Assembly (NCBI GenBank): GCA_029378245.1
Contig: JARKIF010000016.1
Span: forward strand, 496,001 to 560,000
From: Roridomyces roridus
Taxonomy: Eukaryota; Basidiomycota; Agaricomycetes; Agaricales; Mycenaceae
Reading direction: 5' to 3'
Length of the DNA: 64,000 bases
Below the pieces are notes generated by a model. That model was given only the letters and a program-made list of their open reading frames with translations, did not search any database and was not told where the DNA came from. The position numbers were made by a program, and so were the translations under genes. This document shows positions 1 through 14,027 of this stretch, piece by piece; positions within the stretch are counted from its first letter, which is position 1; each line of letters begins with the position of its first letter.

Positions 1-2014
1 CATGTTCTATCGGTGCCGTCAGCAGAGACATAAAACCCCCAGAGAAACACTCACCTCGTCAATGACAAAGTTGAGGTCGCTGGTGGAAGCTGTCTCGCCA
101 TCGAGAAGCCCTTTACCCCCGGTTACATGCGTCACGCTCCGGCTGGCCTGCTTCATCACCATGAGCTGCTGCACCATATCCTCCTCGTCCGCATCAAGGA
201 AGTTGGCCAACTTCTTGGCGCCCAGGCTCGTGTACAGCTTCAAGAAACTACGCAAGGTGGGCACGGAGCTTTGAGCGACCACGTCTGACAGCAAGAGGCT
301 CAGATGTCGGTGTGCTGGGTCAGACGAGTCGGCAGAGTCGGGTGAAGACGGGTCTGGAGAGCCAGGAACCAGCAGGGCATTGAGCGCCGCCGGGTCATCG
401 TATGGCGGAGAATTGGCATTGATAAACTTTGGGCATGCGTAGAGGAAGAGCTCCTTGAACGCTGGGATGGCATCCTCTTGTCCCCGCACCATTTTCGCGA
501 ATTGCTCGCCATACCGTTCCTTGGAAATGTTGGCGATATTGTCGTCCAGCCTGCTCGGCGACAAGGCATTGCAGATGGCGAACAAGGCATACATCCTGTC
601 GCCCGTTTTGCTGATCTGGGACAAGAATGGTTAGCAGGGAGTGCAACGACGAGCGTAATACGCACCTGGTCATACTGGTAGCTGCGAGTATGATACTGCC
701 GCATACGCATTATCCAGTTTAATATGGAGACAAATGTGCGAATGGCGTCGGGGTATCGCCGGAGCATGATGTAGCAGAATCCGACATAATAGTAGGTAGC
801 CACGGTGCACGCGGTGACACGAGTGTACGGGGACTGAAGAGGATGTCAGAGAGCATACAAGCGGTATCATCTTGCTGACCTTTTGATTCAGCTCGACGTT
901 CTCCATCACCTTGAGGGCTAGCGTAAAGTCCCCAAGGAGAACGTGGACTCTCAAAAGACCGATTATGCTGAAATAGCCCAGATGGCGGTAAATAGGTCGG
1001 CTACCATATTCGCCAACAATCTCGCTGTAGAACACATCAGGGACTACCAAGACACATCGCTGGCAACAACTTACGCGATCTCTTCGGCAGTCTTGCCTGC
1101 CTGGTGTGCAGCGATGTACTCGTTGATTTTGGATTTTTGGATGAGAGAGTACAAGACGTTCAAAACGCTGTACGAGCTCCAGACCGGACCACCATCGGCG
1201 AGCATGGAGAGTTCATCTTCTGTTTTTGATTTCACTTTCGACCGCCAAGTGCAGAATACTTGGAACTGGTAGATGAACTCGTCGATGATATCCCAAAGCC
1301 ATTGCTCAGGAAGCTCCAGTTGCACGGGGCCCTCCGAGTCTGGGCATTGTGAGCGCACGACCCAGCAAAATACAACGCGGACGCACTGAGGAGGTAGTTG
1401 AACAGCTCGCAACTATTCTCGTAAGAATGGAACCGATCGTCCACGTTGGGTTGCAGCCGCGAGTAGACGTGTCGGTAATACAGTTCCCGGTACAAAATGA
1501 GGAAAATGGGATCTTACAAGAGACTCAGTCGCGACGCTTCGTGGCGAACGAGGAAACGCACCGTCATTGACTAGCGGAGCGATAATCTCCGCTTCAGGCC
1601 ATTCTGTCCTGGAATAAAACTTTTCCGTGTATTTATTCCAGCCACTCTCGTAGGCGACGGTGATTTCTGCCAAGTTGTTGTCCAGAACGGCTTGATGGAA
1701 GTGAACGATGAACTAGAAAATTCGATCGACAAATGAGCCAACAGAGGAAAGAGAGGACCCTACGCCTTTGACAACGTCTGGGATCTGGGCAAAGGCAGCC
1801 TGTTGGGCCATGGCCTGTTGCATTGCAATAAGGGTGGCTTCGTCTATCGGTTGCTGGAATTGCATTAATTATCGACCCAAGGACGTCGTAACGCTCCCCT
1901 CCTTACCTGGAAAAGCGTGTCGTCGTACACCTGGCCGTTCTGGACGTATTCCATCTCCTGCAGATCTTCGTCTACGTCGGCCTCTGCAGCCCATCGTGCC
2001 CGGGGTGTTGCCAT
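1..2014 (-). CDS. eIF3l: Translation initiation factor eIF3 subunit L (3' end beyond window)
   Basis: Component of the eIF3 scaffold that loads mRNA on the 40S ribosome in the cytosol. Exons read across the whole interval with hallmark eIF3l segments in order: an acidic N-terminus with [16 protein letters not shown], the [11 protein letters not shown] block, [33 protein letters not shown], then TPR/PCI-type helices ([53 protein letters not shown]). The start is the ATG at 2012-2014 (MATPRARW); an upstream in-frame extension lacks an ATG nearby. At least five short introns are needed to join the frames. The last codons lie left of position 1, so the PCI end is missing. The family assignment is secure; exact exon edges are not all resolved. 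Confidence 0.93.
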
Positions 2015-2068
2015 TGCTCGAGAGGAAAATGGGAATGATGTGTTTGGCAAGGGTCTCGAAACCAAATA

Positions 2069-2243
2069 CAAAGTTCCTCGCTCTCCTTGTACGACACTTG
2101 CAGGAGTCTGCCTTCGCCTCTCTTCTTCTACAATCTGCCTCTGACTACGATATGATCCCTACAAAGTTTGTTGCTTTCCTTGCTCTAGTTGTACAACACT
2201 TCAGGGTGTCTGCCTTCGCCTCTCTTCTACGATCTGCCTCAAA
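2069..2243. repeat. Imperfect direct repeat, two units
   Basis: Two similar units, about 2069-2142 and 2161-2243, share the stretch GTCTGCCTTCGCCTCTCTTC and nearby blocks such as TTGTAC(G/A)ACACTT and ATCTGCCTC. The right unit codes for the C-terminus of the minus-strand orphan; the left lies beyond its stop codon (2145-2147). This suggests a local duplication that spans the 3' end of that gene. Confidence 0.6.
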
Positions 2244-3124
2244 CGCTCGTTCGCCGACGAATGAGCACTCCCAATATGGCGAAGTAACGCGTCCTTCCGC
2301 CCGTAGAATTTGTGGCAAAATTCTTCTGGACACACCCACGATTTGTTGTTGGAATGGGTCATCTCGTGTCTTTGGCAATCTGAAACCCGAGAAAATGTCC
2401 GTCCGCATCCATATCCACAAATCTTCCTCTACAGCTCCCCGTTTGTCAGTCATCGGGGACTGGACGCCGAACCTGCTCACCTCCGGTGTTGACCTCTGTT
2501 CCGTCTTGGCTAATGGTGGCTCCGACGGCTTCCGTTCGCACGTGGCACTTCGGGCATCGTCTACCGAAGACGACCGCACGCAAAGCGGAGGAATATCAGG
2601 ATGGCACGCTTCCTGCAAGTCTGAAGCTGATCTCTGGGCCTCGTCGTCGTCGTCGTCGTCACCCTCCTCGTCCTCCGTTTCGTCGCCAGTCAACTCCAAA
2701 TCCTCCAGGCAACATATGGTTGGTAACCCATCATATGTGTCTTCCTGTAGCACCTCGTAGTAGGCGTGGCCAACGACGCTGGAGCTCGGCACAAGGATGT
2801 GCATGCCGCCCCCAGTGTGCTGTGTTCTCGCTTGCGGCTGGCTTTGAAGGAGCGGTATGATCTTCGGGCGGAGACCTTGCAAGGGAGGATCCACACATTT
2901 ATACTTGTTCCTCTCTCGTTCCGCGCCGCTCGGTACACGTCTAGGTGGTGTATGCCCCAACCAACTACGAGTTTTGATGTATTCTGTATCAGTTTTCCGA
3001 ATGCCTTTGAATCACAGCAACGCACTCTGTAGTCCGCCCCCCTTCGCACATTGTAATAGCGTCCAAAATCATCCGAGTCGTACGAAAGTTTCGTGGTGCA
3101 AGTAGGTTGGCGTGTGGCGATCAA
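2145..3124 (-). CDS. Hypothetical acidic protein (5' end unresolved)
   Basis: No family recognised. Two open frames join cleanly across a 56-nt intron (donor after TGCAAG, acceptor AACACAG, phase 0). The product runs from SDDFGRYYNVRRGADYRV through WILPCK into HTGGGMHILVPSSSVVGHAYYEVL, then an acidic run (DEEGDDDDDDEA) from a TCG/TCA trinucleotide tract near 2640-2665, and a basic C-terminus. The first exon has no ATG after an upstream in-frame stop, so a further 5' exon is likely, probably between 3130 and 3300. The stop at 2145-2147 lies 131 bp from the eIF3l start on the same strand. It could be a lineage-specific nuclear protein. The evidence is open frame plus plausible splice only. Confidence 0.4.
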
Positions 3125-3422
3125 ACAACGTGTCCGAACGTTATTTCTTCAGAGAGCGAGCGGGGAGTTACCAGCGTTGGCCACAGGGAAAATGTAACCT
3201 GTGGCGCGACACCTTTTCCATGGGACCATGATGGTGGCTTGACCTGGGAACAAGGCTCTTGTTTGGGCTACCCCATTCGTGAAAGCATCGGACGAGCCTA
3301 TATCCTGTTCCGCGCCACACAGCCGAAAATATAAAACCCTTCAATACGTCCATCCGTGGAATACACTAACTAAAACAACAGGGCAAGAGGTATAGACACG
3401 ACAAGAGTTCCTGACTCATTTC

Positions 3423-5478
<2,056 letters not shown>

Positions 5479-5731
5479 GAGATGTGTTCTAGGGCAGCTG
5501 GTGGTACAGTAGAGGTAGAGAGGAGGGTGCAAGACTAGAGCGCCGCCAGCGACCAAGAGGGTTGCAGTGAGAGAGTTGTGTGATGACGATCAAAAGCGCC
5601 CAAATGCCAATCTATCGTACCGCAATGAGACGGCTGCTATCAGGTTGCTTAGCTTCAGGAGTTGTATGTTTATGGTACTAGAATACAGATGACTGGAATA
5701 ATGATACATCCTTGACGACAATGCCAATCTA

Positions 5732-7620
5732 TCAGCTAGAGAAGAGGCCCTGCTGCCACGAAGGCGCCGACTCTTTTACCTTGGATGGTTTCTTGAGCCA
5801 AGTCGTGGGGACAAGAGGCGGTAGTAACCCTTGCTGGAACTCGGGCATAATCGAGTAGCGGAAACAATCCAGTTTGAAACGCTGAATACTTTTGTGGCCA
5901 AGGCTTTGAGTTACATTCTGCATACTGCATCAACATTGAAAAGAGGACAGCCAAGTTTTGAACCTTGCTGCGTATGAAAGGATCGATAATCCACATAAGC
6001 CCATGAAAGTCTTGCCGATCGTGGGCTGAACGCGAGAGACAACCCCCGTGGCGGATGCAGATCATCTGCCGATTGTAATTAAACTCCGACGACCAGAATC
6101 TGTCCACGAAAACAGTCAAGAGCGACTCGAAAGAACTGGCGCCCGCGTACCGGAACCAGTCGTACACCAATTGATGCATTGGCACCTCCCGGGGAGGAGT
6201 CCAGTCTTCCGCCAGGTCGTACCGCACATCGCAACGCATCACTTCCGGGCGACGTAGCCAGAATGTCCCATCCAGTTGGTCTTGGTCAAGTGGAGGCAGT
6301 CCTTTTTGCAGATTGGGCAATAGTCCCCGGTGCTTATGGACGACATGCTGTCAGTATTTCTGCGCGCAGGTCTTTGCAGCGACTTGCCTGCAAAAACCCT
6401 ATCGTCATCATGACCAGGGCATAACTCGAGAATGTTGAGGGCTGGCCGCGGGTCGGGCTCGGACTGTTGAGGCCCAACGGCTTCGCCCATCGTTTGATAT
6501 ACCTGATCATGTCGCCCAGGACTGGGTTTAATTGGCAGTAGCGGCGAACCAGATCCGAGTTGAGAACCCCGAGTCGGTCATTGACGTTGATATCGCACAC
6601 ATGTCCCGTTTCTAGATCCTTGAATTTCACTGCAAGTGGTGAGGAAGAACCGGGCTCGACGAACTGGTCACACACCAATAGGCACTGATGCACTGGCGAC
6701 GGTGTCAAGAATTTTGAATCCCGCGCGCTTGAGTGTCAAGGCGAGATTACTGAAGCCAATGAGCACGCATAATACAGACAGGCGATGGACTACTTGATGT
6801 TGTAGATACCTGGACACAAAGATCAGACCGTGCAAGTGGAATACGCAATGACAACGAACGGGGAAAAGCCTCGGGCGGATCTGTGAAGCCATGCTCTCGT
6901 TCGAGATCAAGAACGACGAGGTCTAGATCGCTTGAAGCAGTTGAAATGCCATAGCGCGTGCTGCCGAACGTATCGACGACATAACCACTCCCGTACTGTT
7001 TCTGAATCGCCTTTTCGACAGCCCTGACCGTCAGCGAGCGTGAAACAATGACGCTTTCAGGCACCCCGCGTTTGTAGGCGGGACCTGCTGCAGTTCTGCG
7101 GTCAGACGGCGCAGAATCGGATTGTCCAAATTTCGGTGGACGTTGCTGCCAGAACTTTGTTGACTTGAGAGATCTGCGCCTCGTCAGGAATACTGTGGGT
7201 TCATGGAGAGGTTTAAGCCCCCACTAGAGAAATATGAGCAGTGCATGGAAAAGAAGATGTAGCTCACTCTTAGCCGTTCCACTGGCTGCGATTAAGAGTC
7301 AAAGCATTGCTCAAAAATTTGCTATGCAAGCATACAATAGTATTGTCCTTCGGGCCTGGTCGGATACTGCTTGCATGATAAAGCCTCCGAGAGGAATGAC
7401 GGAGTCGACCATCTTCTTCGGAGTAGGTCACTGAGAGCAAGTCCAAATTCTTTTCTTGGTTGCTTTGAGGCGTCTTAGCCAGGCGGGAGAAAGGCTGGCT
7501 TTCATGTCGCGTGGAGTTGCAGAACGCGCGTGTGAGGCGCATGCCCCGACAACGACTGGGACAAGATCGACGCGAGAAACACAGATGCAAAGCCAAGCCT
7601 TTTGAGCTTTGCCGATACAT
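5732..7620 (-). CDS. Cid1-family nucleotidyltransferase (non-canonical poly(A)/poly(U) polymerase)
   Basis: Adds untemplated A or U residues to RNA 3' ends. The nucleotidyltransferase core has FGSTRYGISTASSDLDLVV, giving the GS(x)n D-x-D metal site, and the third carboxylate in CDINVNDRLG. The central domain shows MIRYIKRWAKPLGLN and STFSSYALVMM, followed by the PAP-associated LPNLQKG block and a C-terminal domain ending QQGLFSS at 5732. The N-terminal open frame starts with an ATG at 7618-7620 and is Arg/Ser-rich with few acids, as in a mitochondrial presequence, but it terminates at 7270; the junction to the exon near 7210 could not be phased. Whether the enzyme is mitochondrial or cytosolic is therefore inference. 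Confidence 0.8.
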
Positions 7621-7815
7621 TTCTACCTCAGCCTGTGCCCAACTACCTATAATGCACAGATTCTCGTGGCTGACGAGTTGTTGCCTCCATACCGTTGGAA
7701 CAAGCAGAGTGCAGACAGTCGATTGACACAGACAGATGCAGTCGCCTTGGAAGCCATCATCTACAGCTCAACTCTTGTCCTTTACCTTTCCACTCTTTTA
7801 TCTTCATACCCCGCG

Positions 7816-8691
7816 ATGGCTTTTTCACCTGTAGGCCGGACAAAAGTGGCCGTCCACGGTGCGCAATATCTCAATTGCCATCCAACGTGCTCAATTTGCC
7901 AGTTTTCCTCCTTCTTGTGAACGTTGTCGTACTCGCTCTGTCGACCCGGGTCAACCTCTACCAGGAATTCTTCTGTTCGTCCCGAGGAAGCTTCATTTGC
8001 TCATTTGCGTTTGCTCACCAGACCCAGTTGTCGCCGACCGGTTCCCCTTCATTCTTTCAATTATCACACTGGTGCTACTCGGCTTGATGTATGCCTCCTC
8101 GTTGCCGACGCTGCTTGCCGTACCAATACTTTGTTATTCAGGACCTGGTCGACTTTGTCTCCAACAGCTCCTACACGGGTCGCCCCCAGTTTGAGATTGG
8201 TGTGTTCTCGGTATTGAGCATCTTCTGGTTGGGTACGTGCATAGCCCTTGTCGTCCCCATTCCACCCAACTCACCCGCCACAGCGTTCAATGCCTTCTCG
8301 AGCTCTCGCTGGGGCAGCGCCCCGCTCAACTGTGGTGTTATTCCCCGCGGTGCGCGTGACCACATTCCGCGTTGACCACCAAACTCATACTGCACCCAGA
8401 TTATCCAGACACCATTCAATGGTGCCAAGAACTCTCGGCGCTCCGTATCATGGTCTGGATTGAGTGGTTGATCTGTGTGTCCCAGTGTATCTCCTGCGAC
8501 GCTTTTACTAACCCGTCCCAGTCTTCTTCACCACCATAATGACTCTGCGGTATACCATCTCTCAAAGCAACGGCGGCAACAAGCATATCTTCCAGATGCC
8601 GCTTTCGCGGTACACCCCACGCGCAGACCATGTCAACGGCAACTACCCATTCAGCAGCAACGCATTCGAGCAATACGGCAAGATGAACTAG
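7816..8691 (+). CDS. MARVEL-like four-helix membrane protein (5' part has frame breaks)
   Basis: Small fungal membrane protein of the MARVEL-like type, usually at the plasma membrane. Segments in order: a first helix (LLLVNVVVLALS) with VNLYQEFF, a second (FPFILSIITLVLLGL), a third (FEIGVFSVLSIFWLG) followed by AFNAFSSSRW, then WCQELSALRIMVWIEWLI, FFTTIMTLRYTIS and a polar tail ending YGKMN. Introns near 7978, 8234, 8333 and 8472 join well. Two junctions do not: the upstream segment VRNISIAIQRAQFAS needs a 1-nt shift to enter LLLVNVVV, and the LLGL exon does not phase into DLVDFVSNSSY. The ATG at 7816 is tentative. Either the model is wrong there or the sequence carries indels. Confidence 0.6.
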
Positions 8692-9259
8692 ATGTGATTA
8701 TGAGACAGAAGGGGAAAGAAGGATGAGAAATCGTTCCTGCTGGCCCTTGCGATTTCTTTTCTCCGGTTTTCCTCTTCTAGGGCCGTTTACGACCCTTCCT
8801 TCGTTCTTTCTACGTGCTTGATGCGTGATGTATACCCCACCTTGCGGGCCAGAGTATGTACCGTCGAATGTTTGCCATTGTCGCACCTAGTGAGCCGAGA
8901 TCAGGAAGCAGAATCAGAGATCAAATGTTCGTGTCTTACAGACTCGGATTAGAATGGCGCAAAAGTTTCAACTACGTACGGGCCACGGTCGTGTACAAAG
9001 GCTGAACGTTGAACGTTAAGGATTTGAGGAAGTAGGTCGCATCGAAGGCATCGAAGTTCGATTTTATTGAAGGCTCTGCCAAACTCGAACATACAATCGA
9101 TTTCTGATCTCCGCTGAGTGGCGACCCCTGCAGCTTGTCGTCTGACCCGACACGCTCACATGCATGGCTCACGGGGCCCGTCTTCTATTCCCCGATAATG
9201 TCCCTGAGCTGCTCTTCGTCCCTTATAACTATGCGTTGGCCGCGTTAGAAGTTCTCGCA
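8692..9259. other. Intergenic, no supported gene
   Basis: 568 bp between two plus-strand genes. Only short open frames without homology-like patches were seen. It should hold the MARVEL gene's 3' untranslated region and the fucosidase promoter. No clear TATA box. Confidence 0.5.
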
Positions 9260-12200
9260 ATGCGGACCTTGCGCACTCTCTTCGCTGCTATCGGCCTGGC
9301 TTCGGTCACTGTCGCCGCGCCTCCTGGCTTTCCCACTAATGGCAACGGGCTGTGGTACACGATCCCTGGAAAGGTCTGGTTACTCTATGCTCGATACCAC
9401 CCTCTCTAGTAGTTCTGAAGACAGTCGTTCAGATATGGTCACTCGACTATCTCCCGGTTGGCAATGGCTTCCTCGCGGGTGAATTTGACGCGTCGTATAA
9501 TTCGATTTTTGACCATACATAAGCCATGACGCCCGGAGGCACTGTTCAGGAGGCGACGCAGCTGAATATCGAGTCGCTCTGGGCTGGAGGGCCATTCCAA
9601 GACCCAGTTCGTCTCTAATCCCACTCCTCATTCCCACTTTTTGACACTTAACTAAGACGTACAATGGCGGAAACAAGCAGCCAAGTGAGAGGACTGCCAT
9701 GGCCGCCGCGATGCAGCAGTATCGCGACGCAATCTGGGACAGCCCGACGGGCAATATCGACGGTACCCATTCTTAGCAGGACCTAATCCATGTGCTCATA
9801 GAAATGCAGACATATCAACTTTGACCACGGACGCGGGGGACTATGGGTCCTACGTCGGTGCAGGCTATCTTGTATCAACCCTGAACATCTCTGGCGCAGT
9901 CACCGACTACAGTCGTTGGCTCGACCTCAATCAGGCTATTGCAAGAGCGACCTGGACTCAAGCTGGTTCCACTTTTACTCGGTAGGCGTATTTCTAACCG
10001 AGAATCGTATGCTTACATTTTTACAGCGAGACGTTTTGTTCCAACCCAACGCAGGCCTGCACCCAGCACATCTCAAGCACGGGCGCTCTTCCTTCGCTTT
10101 CCTTTGCCTTTGCTTCCTCGATAGAAGCCAGCTTTCCGACTCCGAACATTACGTGCTTTGATTCAAGCACCCTCCGAGTCCAAGGCTTTGCGAGCATCCC
10201 TGGGATGGCTTATGAATTCCTCGGACGCGTCCGCAGCACTGGAGGCCATATCTCATGCGCCTCCGCCCCTGCTGTTTCCGATCCTGCACTCTGGGGGCCC
10301 ACCACCAACGCCACCCTCTCCGTCACGGGGCACCCTTCAGAAGCCTGGATCTCGTGGGTCGGCGGCACGGACTTCTCGCAAGATGCAGGCGATGCTGCAC
10401 ATGGGTTTACGTTCCGTGGAGCCGACCCGCACGTCGCGGTCCTTGCGCTCCTCTCCGGCCCGCCATCCACCGCAACGTATACATCACTCCGCTCGGCTCA
10501 CTTTACCGACTTTGAGGGTGCGGTGGGCGCGTTTACGCTTGATATCGGACAGAAGCCTCAGTTGGGGACCCCGACGGACGTCCTGATAGGCACGTATCAG
10601 ACTGATGTGGGCAATCCCTATCTCGAAGTTAGTTTTTGAGCGGATCCGACTTTTCTTTGGATTCTCATTTGTTCCCAGTGGCTTATGTTCAATTATGGTC
10701 GATACCTCCTTGCGAGCAGCGCGCGTGGAGAGTTACCAGCCAATCTGCAGGGCAAGTGGGCTCTCGATACCCAGACTCCATGGAGTGGCGGTACGTATCT
10801 CAATATGTGGTCCCTTTCATCATCTTAGTTCTGTCCACCTAGATTATCGTGAGCTGAACACTTTCACGTCTGTGTAACCAAGCGAACGGCCTTATAGACT
10901 CGAACATCAACATACAAATGAACTACTGGAGTGCCGAGATGAGCAACCTCAACTTGATCAACCCCTTGTTCACGTATTTTGAGGTATGGCTTTCGCCTGT
11001 CTGTTACTACTCCTGACCATGTGCAGAAAAACTGGGCACCGAGGGGAGCAGAAACCGCTTGGACGTTATATAACGTATCCAGGGGATGGGTGACTCACAA
11101 TGAAATGAATGCGCGGGTTCTTCTTGCTTTCAGTTTCTTGCCCTCAATCTCTCTCCAGATCTTTGGTCATACTGGGATGAAGGCCGCCGACAACAGTGCT
11201 TCATGGGCGAATTACCCGGAATCAGCTGTTTGGATGGTCAGTCATCGCTCGTCTTTAGCAGAATGTAGACTGAGACCCCCAGATGGTGCACGTTTGGGAT
11301 CATTTCGATTATACAAACGATGTGAATTGGTGGAAGAGTCAGGGCTGGCCGCTTATCAAAGGTGTTGCAAGCTTCCACCTAGGTTTGATCACTTCTTTCT
11401 TTGATTGCAAGTAATTAACTTTGTTTTCAAGACAAGCTGGTCCCGGATCTGCGGTTCAATGACGGCACACTCGTCGTGATCCCCTGCAACTCGCCCGAAC
11501 AGAACCCCATCACACTGGGATGTGCTCATGCCCAACAACTCATTTGGCAATTATTCAACGCCGTCGAGAAGGGCTTTGACGCATCAGGGGACACCGACAC
11601 GGCCTTCCTCGAAGGTACAGAGTGCTTCGCTGCCTCTGCCCTGTTTTGACTCTCTTGCAGAGGTACGCACTAAGAGGGACGCCATGGACAAAGGTCTGCG
11701 GATCGGATGGTGGGGCCAGCTTCAAGGTGAATTCCCTCTTTGTAGGCATGGAACCGTCCTGATCGTGTAATTCAGAATGGAAGGTCGACCAGGACATGCA
11801 GAACGACACGCATCGTCACCTCTCTCACCTAATTGGCTTGTACCCTGGCTACGCCATCACCAACTACGAGCCGACTTTGCAAGGGAATATACTAGTCAAC
11901 GGCAGCCGAACCACCTACACGAAGTCCGAGATCATCGATGCGGCCACCGTCAGCTTGATTCACCGCGGAAACGGGACAGGACCTGATGCCGACTCGGGAT
12001 GGGAGAAAATGTGGCGTGCTGCAAGCTGGGCTCAGCTGCAGAATGCCACAGAATTCTACCATGAATTGACTGTGAGCAAATTTCTGTCTACCGTACTTCC
12101 GCCAAATTAACGAGGTTTTCAGTATGGGATTTTTGAGAACTTTGGTTCCAGCTTGTTCAGCCTTTATGATCCATTTGATGCCGACCCCATCATCCAGGTA

Positions 12201-12565
12201 CTCGATGCTTCACTGAGATTGGGATGTTACTCACGTTCTTGAAGATCGACGCCAACCTGGGCCTACCTGGAGCGATACTCAATGCGCTCTTGCAAGCGCC
12301 GGATGTACCGACCATCGCGACGCCGCTTGTTATCACCCTTTTACCAGCACTGCCGAGCCAATGGTCATCTGGTGCTATGAAGGGTGCCCGCGTTAGAGGA
12401 GGGATGATGGTGGATCTGCAGTGGGAAGGAGGGAGCCCTACCAGCGCTTCGTTCACAGTGGACGCGAGCGTCGTGACGCGCCCTGTTCAAGTCGTTCATG
12501 GGAACAAAATTGTCGCATCATTCACGACAAGCCCTGGACTGAAGAAGACCATTACTAGTTTCTAG
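9260..12565 (+). CDS. Secreted glycoside hydrolase family 95 (alpha-L-fucosidase type)
   Basis: Inverting fucosidase/galactosidase family acting on alpha-1,2-linked fucose or related sugars outside the cell. The ATG at 9260 gives a signal peptide ([20 protein letters not shown]). About eleven short introns join the exons. Family landmarks: [46 protein letters not shown] (asparagine pair of the active site), HEMN...[15 protein letters not shown] with the general-acid Glu, [13 protein letters not shown], and [10 protein letters not shown] with the conserved Asp. The usual plant/bacterial form of the last motif is DGNFG. The C-terminal beta domain ends KKTITSF. Length is typical for the family. 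It probably acts on plant or algal wall polysaccharides; the substrate is not decided by sequence. Confidence 0.92.
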
Positions 12566-12679
12566 GGATTGCAAGGTTCGAATAAATTTAGGAACATCAT
12601 CTTGAGAATCACGTGCCCATTGGCTGTGCACACTTTATTGACGCGTCGCGCGTTGTTTACACCTGCATGGGTGATCCAG

Positions 12680-12686
12680 TATAAAA
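12680..12686 (+). promoter_or_regulatory. TATA box
   Basis: TATAAAA 48-54 bp upstream of the ATG at 12734, in a compact 168-bp intergenic gap after the fucosidase. Confidence 0.6.
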
Positions 12687-12733
12687 GCCCGAAATGGGTA
12701 CAGCCTCCATTTTCCCTCTTGTCCTGAACCACA

Positions 12734-13684
12734 ATGTTTCGCGACATCATCAGCTGCTTCCTCAACGGCCTCCTCGTCTCCATCATCTACATCATCGCCC
12801 TCAGCTTCTCCCCCACGCTCCAGGCCATAAACTTCCACATTGCGAACGTCACCCTCCCCACTCTCTTCCATGCCATCTACTGCGTGCATTACCACGTTCC
12901 CCACTCCGACTCAATCGTAGTCCAGCAGCCCCAGCCGTTCGCTCCGCATTGGGCCACCGTCTACCTCGACGAGCTCGACACCCATGTTTCGCAGCCCGAA
13001 TTTCTCCACTTCCAAGTGCCTGCGTGGACTATTCAGCACGATATCTCGTACCTCGAAGCCCAGACCCCACTGGCGTCCTCCATCGTCCCGGTTTCGCTCG
13101 CCTTTGCGACGGCTCTCCTCCTCGCCCTCGCCGTCCCTCTGTTGTTGACCGAGAAGGTGCGTTCTTCTGCAACTCGCCCAGTCCCATTTTACTCACCCGC
13201 CATTCTCCAGAACCTCTTCCGCGTCCTCGACTTACTTTTCGACGCAACGGCTCCCATCCCACAGAAAGCTGCATCCAGCGTCGAACACACTCCCATAGTC
13301 GACGATGACGAGGTCATTGAACTCATTCGTGACGACGACCAACCACTCGATATTGTCATCCAATACTTCATCATCCACGATCCGGTCCTTCTCGCTGCCC
13401 TGTTCCCTCTGCCTCTACCTCTGCCTGCGCCCGTGCCCATTCCAGCACCAGAACCCCTCCTCATTGCTGCACCTGCACCTGCTCCCATTCCAGCAGCAGC
13501 ACCCGCGCCCATTCCAGCACCCGTCCACAACACGCCTCGCCGCCAGCCCAACACCCCCGCCAAGGCGCGCTCGCACAAAGAGAATTGGCACGTGCAGGCA
13601 CGGCCGACACAACGCGCAAAGGGCACCCGAGTCGTCAGCGGTGGTGTCATGCTCGGCATTCGTCGCGAGCCGTGCCCCTGGTGA
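12734..13684 (+). CDS. Orphan membrane protein with Pro/Ala-rich tail
   Basis: Single-exon 316-residue open frame from the ATG at 12734, with a TATA box just upstream; family not recognised. Residues about 5-28 form a hydrophobic helix that may be an uncleaved signal anchor, and a second strong helix lies at about 116-138 (SLAFATALLLALAVPLLL). An acidic stretch (DDDEVIELIRDDD) follows, then another hydrophobic patch and a low-complexity tail of PAP/IPAPA repeats (about residues 220-265), ending in a basic, Arg-rich segment. The topology suggests a cytosolic or luminal disordered tail carried by a two-helix membrane anchor. Absence of introns is unusual in this window. Codon use looks normal. 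Confidence 0.6.
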   Translation: MFRDIISCFLNGLLVSIIYIIALSFSPTLQAINFHIANVTLPTLFHAIYCVHYHVPHSDSIVVQQPQPFAPHWATVYLDELDTHVSQPEFLHFQVPAWTIQHDISYLEAQTPLASSIVPVSLAFATALLLALAVPLLLTEKVRSSATRPVPFYSPAILQNLFRVLDLLFDATAPIPQKAASSVEHTPIVDDDEVIELIRDDDQPLDIVIQYFIIHDPVLLAALFPLPLPLPAPVPIPAPEPLLIAAPAPAPIPAAAPAPIPAPVHNTPRRQPNTPAKARSHKENWHVQARPTQRAKGTRVVSGGVMLGIRREPCPW

Positions 13685-13778
13685 ACCACCGTTATTCCAT
13701 CTCCAACTCGAGTACTTCGCCAAAGCATTGTCCTTCGACCTTTCGGTGTATCTTGTACACGACTGCAGCTGTATGTGG

Positions 13779-13889
13779 GGGGAGGTGAAAGCGCCAGGGC
13801 CCGGCGTTTTCACCTCCTCCCGCTCCGCCCAGGCGGGAGGGGTGGAGGGAGATGAGAGTGTGGGCCCCACTCTCATGTCCCTCTACCCC
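13779..13889. repeat. Serial hairpins (two long inverted repeats)
   Basis: Left hairpin: 13781-13795 (GGAGGTGAAAGCGCC) pairs with 13803-13817 (GGCGTTTTCACCTCC) with one mismatch and a loop of about 7 nt. Right hairpin: 13839-13860 pairs with 13868-13889 with two mismatches around a GC-rich loop of 7 nt. A short CCGCC/GGCGG stem lies between them. The block begins 95 bp after the stop of the membrane orphan and lies on the 3' side of the convergent GH16 gene. Confidence 0.7.
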
Positions 13890-14027
13890 TGCAGCGACAG
13901 TCTGTCTGCAAGTACATTGGGAGCCGGCGGCGGTGTTGCGGTGGACAAACTCGACGCGGCGGTGAATCTTCTCTTATCTTCTCGTGCTTCATATACCTCG
14001 ATATCTCTTTCCTCTCCGTTTCAAGGA

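Noticed and set aside
2..274. Plus-strand ORFs at the left edge
   Set aside because: Antisense shadows of the eIF3 subunit L exons.
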